Assembly (NCBI GenBank): GCA_964036295.1 | Contig: OZ038473.1 | Span: forward strand, 4,805,501-4,869,500 | Source of the DNA: Plumapathes pennacea | Lineage: Eukaryota; Cnidaria; Anthozoa; Antipatharia; Myriopathidae | Direction: 5' to 3' | DNA length: 64,000 nt | In this document: positions 54,708-64,000 of the stretch, piece by piece | How the letters are laid out: every line of letters starts with the position of its first letter | How positions within the stretch are numbered: the stretch's first letter is position 1 | Notes under the pieces: model-generated | The model's input: the letters and a program-made list of their open reading frames with translations, nothing else | The model's database searches: none | Told to the model about the DNA's origin: nothing | Position numbers and translations under genes: made by a program

Positions 54708-56400
54708 TCAAAAGGTCGCGCAACCGGAAGTCGCCCAGCTAGATATACCGCAGGGCAGTGCATCCCCCTTACGCCAGTATGTGTCTCGTCTTGTTATCAT
54801 AAGGAGCAGTGACATTAAGAGCTGGAAGATCTGGTATTCAAGCATGTTCTTCTTGTGGTGAAGGTCACCCGATAGATAAGCTCTGCTTAATGCTTCCGTT
54901 ATGAACATTTTGGAACCAGGTACGTACTGGACCTTCAAGTTGTACTTCTGCAATTGTAGAAGCATTCATTGCAGTCTCTTGGGAGCAAAGTGTAGTGGCT
55001 TTTGGAATATGGGGACCAGCACCTTGTGATCCGTGTCAACTGTTGTCATCTCTCTGCCATGTAGTTATTGATCAAACCTCGGGCAGGCAAATGCCATGGC
55101 CAGGCACTCCTTTTTAATCTGGGCATACCGACGTTCTGCTGGTGTCAGGGATCTGGAGGCAAATGCAACAGGCTGCCCGGTCTGCAATAGAGTGGCTCCC
55201 AGTCCAGACTCAGTTGTATCACACTGAATAGTTGTTTCACAGCTCACTTTATAGTATTTCGGGACAGGGGCTGAGGTGATGAGATTCTTGATGCTGTTAA
55301 ATGCTTCCTCTTGTTGACTTTCTCACATTTACACAGCTTCTCTCTCAGTTAACCGGCGCAGTGGCTTACATACCTCTGAGAGTTTGGGCATCAATTGGGA
55401 AAGGTAGTTGACAGACCACAGAAGTCGCTGAACTTGCACGTTTGTTATCCGGACTGGGCATGTCTGCAATAGTAGCCACTTTCATGGGGTCAGGCTTTAG
55501 ACCCTCACAAGTGAGTAGTTGGCCCATGTAGAAGACCTGAGTCAGTTTCAGCCTAAGCTTCTTCTTTTTGAACTTTAAGTTCACTTCACGTGCCCGCTCA
55601 AGCAGCTGTAGGATATTCATGTCATGGTCTGTGAGGGCTGCATCCATGGTTTCGATGCATCCATAATACAGAATGTCATCTGCAATAACTCTTACGCCAT
55701 TCAGTCCAGCTAGGACTTCAGTTGGCGTCCACTTGGCGGCGTTGATACTCCTCTGGTGCACTGCTGATGCCTTTGTGGCATTCTCAGGTAACGGCATGGG
55801 TAGAAGGGGGTCCAAAATGTTGCGAGATGGGAACTTTCTTCATCTACTTTTACTTAAAAGAACCCATCCTTGGCGTCCAGGACCGTGAAGACCTTGCCTT
55901 TGCTAACTTGGGTAACATCTCATCCATTGTGGACATCTGATACTTTGGCCTCTTTATGGCTTCATTAAGATTCTTAGGGTCGATGCATACCAATCATTTG
56001 TTGGGTTTCTGCACAGCTACGAGGTTGCTTATCCAATCTGTTGGCTCAATGACTTTGGCTATTATGCCCTGTTTCTCAATGTCATCAGTTCTCTTCTTAA
56101 GTTAGGCCTTGAGTGGTACAGGTACACGGCGGGGAGCATGTTGGACCGGTCTGACTGTTAGGTCAAGTTCCATATGACACTTCCCGGGAAGACATCCTAG
56201 GCCTTCGAATACATAAGCATATTCTTTCATCAGGAACTAACTTGTGAAAGGTAGTTTGTGTTTGCTGCTTGTTGAAGATCTGCTTTGCTCCACTGAATGT
56301 ATCCTCTGATCCACATTCAGAGTCAGCAATCTTAGTGCTTCGCATGTTTCATCGGAAAGGAGTGACTTCTGGTCCACTATGACTACTTGAAATTATTCCC
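54708..56400 (-). pseudogene. Ty3/Gypsy-type pol fragment (pre-RT, RT, RNase H)
   Basis: Reading leftward from about 56,400, the pre-RT region (YVFEGLGCLPGKCHMELDLT) is followed by decayed RT. The catalytic box appears as GVRVIADDILYYG (about 55,670) and a QLLTCEGLKPDPMKV segment follows. RNase H is recognisable by ATLLQTGQPVAFASRSLTPA and RRYAQIKKECLAMAF (55,065-55,247). The connection segment is LQLQKYNLKVQYVPGSKMF with EALSR (54,708-54,965). Several stops and frameshifts are present, including a stop at the Tyr/Trp position after FDQ. The fragment ends before the integrase. Confidence 0.78.
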
Positions 56401-56439
56401 ACGCCCTGCGTGGGTACTAATCTGAACACATATCGTTTT

Positions 56440-58350
56440 TGAATGTCGTTCACGGGGCGACCTCCCCGCGCAGCGGGGTTTGCTGGGAAGAACCTCGGAA
56501 CAGAATCACGTCCACGCGCAGCGGGGATTGCTGAGTAAAATCTTTAACTTCGTTCCCAGGCTCTTCCCTTTCCGAGCACGTAAGCTTTTTTGCGATTTGA
56601 AGGTTAGCACTCGTTCACACGCTTCAAAAGGAGGTTCATTAAATATTCATGCTGAATCTCATTAGCATTCAGGTCACGCGCCAGCCATGTGATGCGTGAT
56701 GGCGGTGTCTTCCGACAGCTCAACGCTACCTCGTAAGTTGCAGAAGTCGACTTATCGTATATTGTTCAATTGAAAAGCACAGTGTAAGGGCGGACGGACA
56801 GACAGACAGTTGAACCTCGACGGACAACCTCGTTTCATGAAAGACCTCCTTTTGAGTGTTGTGACTAATGCCGAACTTGCCGCTGGGCACTTGTTCACAC
56901 GCCTCAAATGGAGGTTCGCCACAATTTAATGTCCTGTTCACTGTACGTGTTCAGTTTGAACGACCACGCTTTTTGATAGAAACACTATTTACATTGTCGT
57001 GGAGTTTCTCTCCAAGAATTAGGAATGGACCCCAGAAAATGGGATCTGCTCATCTCTCCACTGTACCTTATGTGGCTTCTTAGCAGGATCTGATGTAATA
57101 TGAACCCAAGAGACAAGTGAATATTTTTTCAATATTTCCTTTATTGCTGAATTATTTTTATTGTTTTCAATAAAAATACATGGAAAAAATGAGTATGAAT
57201 GTGAGATAGGGGGAGGAAGAGGGATGGGGATGGAGGGAAGGGTAGAAGTGAGGTGAGGTTCTCAGTGTTGGCTGCAGGGATGTTCTTCAGGTCTCAAGCC
57301 ATTCAATACTGGATACAACAACACACGTTTAAAATTTACTTTACATAAAGCTGCTCTGGAAAAAACACCCGATGACATATGATCAATGCCAAGCGGTCAT
57401 GTGATACGATGGTGACATGATACCGGAAATTTCACTATCTTGGGCTTCTAATCTTTAGATCTTCCTTTTGCCGTGGTTTAAAATACCAGTACTTAAGTTT
57501 TCAGTCAGAAGTGTACTCAGTCACCAATCCTGCCGAAGTTTTTATCTGAACGGACGTAACAGAATCTGCTCGAAGTTCTTGTCTCGAACGCTTCAATTTT
57601 CTCTTTTGCTTCCTCTGCGGTATCCCGATAGTGTCTGAGCCATGTTTTGAGAAAGCGCGCGAAGACCCGCGTAAGCTGAGACCACATTTAAGTTATTTAA
57701 TCAGTCGTTAATTGCGATGAAGTGTACTTTTTATTTAAACCAGTTCATGGCACTCAGTCTCCGTTGCTTCGATATGCCCAAAATGTTTTATTTTGAACTT
57801 CAACTGCACGTAGAAAATTCCCTTTGGCCCTTCATGGGCTTGATCCCTTGACCTCCGTGGGAGGCGTGTGAACCAGTGCTTAGCGGCGAGTTGGGCATTA
57901 GTCACAACACTCAGAAGGAGGTCTGTCGTGAAACGATCGTTATCCGTCTCTAACGTTGTTCTTCTCAACTGAAAAATGTAAAAATATACGATGAATTACC
58001 TCGTCTGACAAGTACAAGGATCAAAGCATCTCAAGCCTACTGTGCGATTGCAGCGTGACCGAGCACTTGGAGTCTGCGTGACACGTTGGTGACACACTAA
58101 TGAGATTCAACAGGAATATTTAATGGACCTCCTTTTGAAGCGTGTGAACGAGTGCTAACCCGATTTGAATGTTGTTCGCGGTGCGACCAACCTGCACCGC
58201 GGGGAATGCCGGGTAGAACCTCGAAACAGAGTATCGCGTTCCCAGGTTCTTTCCTCTCCCGGCCCAACACGAAGGCTTTTTTGCGATTTGAATGTTGTTC
58301 GCGGGACGACCTACCACCCGCGCCGCAGGGTCTTTTGGGAATCCGTTGCG
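56440..58350. repeat. ~125-bp GC-rich tandem repeat, three copies, interrupted by a MITE
   Basis: Units start with GATTTGAATGTYGTTCRCGG and contain CGCGCAGCGGGG- or CGCCGCAGGG-type hairpins, GAACCTCG, GTTCCCAGG and GCTTTTTTGCGATTTGAA. Copies begin near 56,437, 58,162 and 58,287. The first-to-second junction holds the MITE. Confidence 0.7.
56602..58160. mobile_element. 1.56-kb Mutator-like non-autonomous element with long imperfect inverted repeats
   Basis: The ends are inverted GGTTAGCACTCGTTCACACG. The element is flanked by perfect 9-bp duplications CGATTTGAA (56,593-56,601 and 58,161-58,169). The inverted similarity continues inward for about 300 bp (GTGTTGTGACTAATGCC near 56,855 pairs with 57,893-57,912). 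No transposase is seen. A 9-bp duplication with long terminal repeats is typical of Mutator-like elements. The empty site is visible in the adjacent tandem unit at about 58,274. Confidence 0.82.
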
Positions 58351-59498
58351 AAGCAACAGACCATCACTTCATCTGGGAAGGTACTGTACTAACAGTCGAT
58401 GGCCTTCAAAGGCGATGACAAGACAAGCGAACGACGGTACACCGAGAAGCAAGACGAAAAATCCGATCGGAGAAACACTAGCGGTTGATTTATAGCTGAG
58501 ATAATCGGTCGACCGTTCACAGCTGACTCGCATTTACCTTCTTGGATCGAACTTTTATAAACCATTTAAACTGCCTAACATGGTTACTGGCACTTAAAAG
58601 CAAGTTATGATCAAGAGCAAGGCCCGAGAAACAATTCAAGACAGGAAATAGTGCTTGAAGGGCGGCCGATAGCTCCAAGGGGAAGGTAAGACACGTAAAT
58701 TTACTTTGTTCACGTCACTCAATTCGTTCGTTCTGCATTGCTTCGAGTTTATCGAACATTTTGTGACCGCGGTAAAACTTGGTTGTTGCAATGCTATACA
58801 TTCTCACGACAGAAAATTGTTTTGACCGTTTGAGTCTCGACATTTAAATCAACTTCCAGTGTCGCATACAAGGCAGAGGTTATTTTGCCACTTGACAACT
58901 TACTCAGACAAAATCACAACATATCACTCACACAGAAAAATCTTGGTGTTTATGTGCATTTGATTAGAGTAAACCATTTCAGTCTATCAAAGAACAGATC
59001 AAAATATTTGTCCTCTGTGAAATTATACCTGCAGTGCTCAGTCAAAGTTTTGAACGCACTGGAGTAAAAAATCGTAAAACCTTTCGTATTTCAAGAACTT
59101 GTGAGTTTTGGTTTGAACATGCAGTTTCTTAACTGCCCAGCTACTGTTATCATGTACTGTATAACACTGTATAAGTACTATAAGTCAGTGGCCTAAACTT
59201 TAGAGTACCCAGCCAATAACTTTCTAATACAGTCTTTGTTTTGTCTTTGCTTTGTTCTAGAAGTATCAGATATATCAGATAATATTAGAAACAATAAGTG
59301 GCTGGGTGTGCTATAGTTCCTTCATACAGGTAACCATCCCTCTTCTCTCACAAGGTCAATTTTAGAAGTATGCCTCTCTCAGTCTAATAAGCTCCCCCTC
59401 CCTTTCCCTTGCTATAAATAATAGTACATATACTATAATTATGAAATGTGTATAAACAGAATGATGTTTCAGTAAACTAGAAATTATTATGAATTATT
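58351..59498. other. No gene seen
   Basis: Non-coding, moderately AT-rich. A CCTCCCTTTCCC tract lies near 59,396. No repeat shared with the rest of the window was noticed. Confidence 0.5.
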
Positions 59499-61631
59499 GC
59501 TCGCGGGGTGTGGCCCCGGCGAGCTTAAAAATGGAGTTTTTTTTTCTTCTGGGTCGAGAATCAGCACACGGTGATTGGTTCATATGATCACGTGATATGC
59601 GATGACGTAGACCGCCGCCCGGTTGGCTCAGTTGGTTGAGTGCCGGTCTTTCGTGCGGGAGGTCGCGGGTTCGAACCCCGGCCGGACCAGCACTCAGGGT
59701 CTTAAAATAATTGAAGAGAAGATGCTGCCTTTGTTTCTAACAGCAGATGGTAAGATCTTCACTTGGCTCGGCTGACTACGTAAAATGGCGGTCCCGTCTC
59801 CCTATACTTCTATACTTGATGACAGGGGGACGTAAAAGAACCACTGAGGACGTAAACAAATCTCTGGCAGTGAACACCCTCAGTGCCTGTTCTCCACAGT
59901 AATATGGCGAAGTCAAATTGTCGCTGAAAAGCCCCTTGAGGGGAGCATCAATAAAAATATGTATGTATGTATGTATGTAATTGACTTCGCTAAACAACTC
60001 AAGATGTGGCCAGTGAATTGCTCGTTACTTGTGTGTAAAAGTTAACTGCATCCCATCCAAACTCAACACCATTGGGCTCTGTGGAACATGCACGGATAAA
60101 TTGGATTTTAGGGAACGATTTTGGCTTGCGTTCTTTAGTTCACCGCGGAAGCTTTGAGAATAGCCGTAAACTAAATGTTTGATGGATACCGCTCGGGGAT
60201 TGCAAATTTCTCTGTCGCCGCTAAATATTTAGTCCCGACGAAACTTTCTGTGGCGGCACGAAATACTTCTGGGAAGATAACAGGCCGAAAACGGAAACCA
60301 AAGCTACGATGAGCTTTAGCCGCAAAACAATGGCGATTTATGCTTTACTTTGTACATGACATCTGTTGCCTCATAAAATTCTTCTGCTTATCGTACTTTG
60401 CCTGTTGAAATGTTTCTTTCATTCGATCATGTAGCCTTTGTTTCGCAATGGTCAGTGAATACCAGAAATGAAAAATACACCGAAATAATTCTGAGGATTG
60501 AGTTTGCAGTCACAAATGGACTGAACACACTGTGAACAAAAGCGCAATAATATTGTAAACATCTCTCGTGTGACATTCCTCGCTGTCAAGTTTATATTTG
60601 TTACAGAGCACGAATACTCGAAAGCCTGATAAAAAGAAACGTATTGAGTTAATAAGAGAAAACACATAAGTAGTGAAGCGAAAAAGTAAACTGCATCCAT
60701 TCAAATTCAACGCCATTTGGCTCTGTGGAATGCGTACGGATAAACTGGATTTTAGGAAAATATTTTGGCTCGCGTTCACCGCACAAGCTTTGAGAATAGC
60801 CGTAAACAAATATTTGATGGTACCGCTGTCGCCGATAAATATTTAGTCCCGACGAAACTTTCTGTGGCGACACGAAATACTTTTGGGAAGATAACAGGGC
60901 GAAAGCAGAAACCAAAGCTACGGTGAGCTTTAGCCGTAAAACAATGACGCTTTATGCTTTACTCTGTACATGACATCTGTTGCCTCATAAAATTCTTCTG
61001 CGTATCGTACATTGCCTGTTGAAGTGTTTCTTTCATTCGATCATGTAGCCTTTGTTTCGCAATGGTCAGTGAATACCAGAAATGAAAAATACACCGAAAT
61101 AATTCTGAGGATTGAGTTTGCAGTCACAAATGGACTGAACACACTGTGAACAAAAGCGCAATAATATAGTAAACATCTCTCGTGTGACATTCCTCGCTTT
61201 CAATTTTATATTTGTTACAGAGCACGAATACTCGAAAGCCTGATAGAAGAAACGTATTGAGTTAACAAAATAAAACACATAAGTAGTGAAGCGAAGGCTG
61301 GATTAATCGTGGCCCCTGATTAGAATTATGAGTCAAGGTCAAACTGTCATAATCGATTGTGCATAAAAAGATATGTCACGCATTCTCAAGATGCAGGGTC
61401 GCTCAACCTTTAAGAAGCAAGTGTATGAGTGTTGTAATAATAATTTTTAGTTTAATCAAGGTGTCAAAAGAGCAAGGTGTCAAAAGCCAAGTTCTCTATA
61501 CTGTGTGATATTTTTATGGTGAGAAAATTGGAAGTCTCTCTTGGGAGTTCCGCTCTTGTCCCCTACTTTCCATTTTATATTCTGGTCTCGACCCAACTCA
61601 CGCCGCGAGCTCACTGGCAAGGCCAGTCTAG
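59499..61631 (+). mobile_element. Repeat R copy 2: Helentron-like, 5' hairpin to 3' hairpin-CTAG, containing a SINE
   Basis: It begins with the hairpin GCTCGCGGGG / CCCCGGCGAGC and ends ACTGGCAAGGCCAGT (6-bp stem, 61,613-61,627) followed at once by CTAG. The element lies between T residues. Internally it has two related sub-units of about 0.6 kb (starting near 60,045 and 60,690). No long intact gene is present. Minus-strand frames of 70-99 aa are shared between copies but decay, so the element is non-autonomous. Termini of this kind and TT targets are Helitron/Helentron features; assignment is inference. Confidence 0.65.
59610..59979 (+). mobile_element. tRNA-derived SINE in repeat R copy 2
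   Basis: The tRNA-like head has TTGGCTCAGTTGGTTGAGTG (A box) and GGGTTCGAACCCC (B box), then GCCGGACCA. The body ends CCCTTGAGGGGAGCATCAAT, followed by a short (ATGT)n tail. Copies 3 and 4 of repeat R read straight through GATGACGTAATTGACTTCGC, so the insertion limits are exact; a GTA is present on both sides. Confidence 0.88.
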
Positions 61632-63384
61632 TTGCTCGCGGGGGCCTGGGGCCCACGAGAGCTTAAAAATGGAGATTTTTATTTTATTTTTTTTTCCTTT
61701 TTGTGGGTCGAGGATCAGCACACGGTGATTGGTTCATATTATCACGTGCTGGGCGATGACGTAATTGACTTCGCTAAACAACTCGAGATGCGGCCAGTGA
61801 ATTGCTCGTTACTTGTGTGTAAAAGTTAACTGCATCCCATCCAAACTCAACACCATTTGGCTCTGTGGAATGCGCACGGATAAACTGGATTTTCGGGAAC
61901 GATTTTGGCTCGCGTTCACCGCGGAAGCTTTGAGAATAGCCGTAAACAAATAGTTGATGGTACCGCTGTCGCCGATAAATATTTAGTCCCGACGAAACTT
62001 TCTGTGGCGACAAGAAATACTTTTGGGAAGATAACAGGGCGAAAGCAGAAACCAAAGCTACGGTGAGCTTTAGCCGTAAAACAATGACGCTTTCTGCTTT
62101 ACTCTGTAAATGACATCTGTTGCTTCATAAAATTCTTCTGCGTATCGTACATTGCCTGTTGAAGTGTTTCTTTCATTCGATCATGTAGCCTTTGTTTCGC
62201 AATGGTCAGTGAATACCAGAAATGAAAAATACACCGAAATAATTCTGAGGACTAAGTTTGCAGTCACAAATGGACTGAACACACTGTGAACAAAAGCGCA
62301 ATAATATTGTAAACATCTCTCGTGTGACATTCCTCGCTGTCAATTTTATATTTCTTACAGAGCACGAATACTCGAAAGCCTGATAGAAAGAAACGTATTG
62401 AGTTAATAAAAGAAAACACATAAGTAGTGAAGCGAAAAAGTAAACTGCATCCATTCAAATTCAACGCCATTTGGCTCTGTGGAATGCGCACGGATAAACT
62501 GGATTTTAGGAAAAGATTTTGGCTCGCGTTCACGGCACAAGCTTTGAGAATAGCCGTAAACAAATATTTGATGGTACCGCTGTCGCCGATAAATATTTAG
62601 TCCCGACGAAACTTTCTGTGGCGACACGAAATACTTTTGGGAAGATAACAGGGCGAAAGCAGAAACCAAAGCTACGGTGAGCTTTAGCCGTAAAACAATG
62701 ACGCTTTATGCTTTACTCTGTACATGACATCTGTTGCCTCATAAAATTCTTCTGCGTATCGTACATTGCCTGTTGAAGTGTTTCTTTCATTCGATCATGT
62801 AGCCTTTGTTTCGCAATGGTCAGTGAATACCAGAAATGAAAAATACACCGAAATAATTCTGAGGACTGAGTTTGCAGTCACAAATGGACTGAACACACTG
62901 TGAACAAAAGCGCAATAATATAGTAAACATCTCTCGTGTGACATTCCTCGCTTTCAATTTTATATTTGTTACAGAGCACGAATACTCGAAAGCCTGATAG
63001 AAGAAACGTATTGAGTTAACAAAATAAAACACATAAGTAGTGAAGCGAAGGCTGGATTAATCGTGGCCCCTGATTAGAAATATGAGTCAAGGTCAAACTG
63101 TCAAAATCGATTGTGCATAAAAAGATATGTCACGCATTCTCAAGATGCAGGGTCGCTCAACCTTTAAGAAGCAAGTGTATGAGTGTTGTAATAATAATTT
63201 TTAGTTTAATCAAGGTGTCAAAAGAGCAAGGTGTCAAAAGCCAAGTTCTCTATACTGTGTGATATTTTTATGGTGAGAAATTGGAAGTCTCTCTTGGGAG
63301 TTCCGCTCTTGTCCCCTACTTTCCATTTTATATTCTGGTCTCGACCCAACTCACGCCGCGAGCTCACTGGCAAGGCCAGTCTAG
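61632..63384 (+). mobile_element. Repeat R copy 3, head-to-tail with copy 2
   Basis: It starts TT then GCTCGCGGGGGCC / GGGCCCACGAGAGC (hairpin with substitutions) and ends with the same hairpin (63,366-63,380) and CTAG (63,381-63,384). It lacks the SINE. The internal sub-units begin near 61,830 and 62,440. Confidence 0.68.
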
Positions 63385-64000
63385 TTTAATTTTTTTTCCT
63401 TTTTGTGGGTCGAGGATCAGCACACGGTGATTGGTTCATATTATCACGTGCTGGGCGATGACGTAATTGACTTCGCTAAACAACTCGAGATGTGGCCAGT
63501 GAATTGCTCGTTACTTGTGTGTAAAAGTTAACTGCATCCCATCCAAACTCAACACCATTTGGCTCTGTGGAATAGGCATGGATAAACTGGATTTTCGGGA
63601 ACGATTTTGGCTCGCGTTCACCGCGGAAGCTTTGAGAATAGCCGTAAACAAATACTTGATGGTACCGCTGTCGCCGATAAATATTTAGTCCCGACGAAAC
63701 TTTCTGTGGCGACACGAAATACTTTTGGGAAGATAACAGGGCGAAAGCAGAAACCAAAGCTACGGTGAGCTTTAGCCGTAAAACAATGACGCTTTATGCT
63801 TTACTCTGTACATGACATCTGTTGCCTCATAAAATTCTTCTGCGTATCGTACATTGCCTGTTGAAGTGTTTCTTTCATTCGATCATGTAGCCTTTGTTTC
63901 GCAATGGTCAGTGAATACCAGAAATGAAAAATACACCGAAATAATTCTGAGGACTGAGTTTGCAGTCACAAATGGACTGAACACACTGTGAACAAAAGCG
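63385..64000 (+). mobile_element. Repeat R copy 4, lacks 5' hairpin, runs off the window
   Basis: It begins TTTAATTTTTTTTCC immediately after the CTAG of copy 3 and joins the standard R sequence at GTGGGTCGAGGATCAGC. It continues to the window edge. Confidence 0.65.

Noticed and set aside
59611-59690. A second tRNA gene on the plus strand
   Set aside because: Same SINE family. An exact empty site in neighbouring repeats shows that it arrived as part of a retroposed element.
60452-60809. Minus-strand membrane-like proteins of 70-99 aa in repeat R
   Set aside because: They recur only because R is repeated. Frames break at different points in each copy, and no start or splice structure is conserved.

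Overview
The window looks like repeat-rich metazoan DNA, most likely from a cnidarian (anthozoan/coral type). The evidence is GT-AG introns with consistent phases, 72-nt leucine-rich-repeat (LRR) exons, a tRNA-derived SINE, and remnants of many eukaryotic transposon classes: Ty3/Gypsy, Tnp2/Plavaka-type, rve-type DDE with a HECT-like gene, Helitron/Helentron, PIF/Harbinger and a Mutator-like MITE. There are no bacterial operons, rRNA genes or CRISPR arrays. The species call is inference.

Layout. 1-2.6 kb: three tightly packed virus-like genes (one open and two frameshifted), with hairpin-forming repeats between convergent gene ends. 2.8-7.1 kb: LRR-exon DNA duplicated in tandem, broken by a decayed Ty3/Gypsy pol fragment. 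7.98-14.75 kb: a complete-looking DDE transposon. It has a 6-bp target duplication, terminal inverted repeats built of a 12-bp minisatellite, and three genes: a SAM plus ubiquitin-like protein, a HECT-like ubiquitin ligase and an rve transposase. It sits in a repeat (called R here) that also carries a SINE. 15.33-29.74 and 44.59-47.6 kb: nine tandem units of about 2.04 kb, eight of which carry one in-frame 72-nt LRR exon. The array is split inside unit 8 by a 14.85-kb Helentron-like insertion (29,737-44,586). That insertion holds a signal-peptide ORF, a PIF/Harbinger fragment, a Helitron N-terminal remnant and a nested 8.83-kb transposon (31,377-40,210). The nested element has a 13-exon Tnp2-type transposase and a divergent 8-exon BEN-domain gene. 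48.4-53.9 kb: a broken transposon of an unclassified family between inverted repeats. 54.2-56.4 kb: decayed Ty3/Gypsy pol. 56.6-58.16 kb: a 1.56-kb Mutator-like MITE with a 9-bp duplication. 59.5-64 kb: head-to-tail copies of repeat R, with a hairpin at the 5' end and hairpin-CTAG at the 3' end. The first carries a SINE whose empty site is visible in the next copies.

How the parts relate. All LRR exons lie on the + strand, are exactly 72 nt and have the same intron phase, so any number of them can be joined without breaking frame. They may belong to one expanding LRR receptor-type gene that has been invaded repeatedly by transposons. Inside the nested element, the BEN protein and the transposase share a 186-bp bidirectional promoter, and EcoRI-like repeats lie inside both ends. 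This parallels the TnpA/TnpD plus subterminal-repeat arrangement of plant CACTA elements. No clearly single-copy housekeeping gene was recognised.
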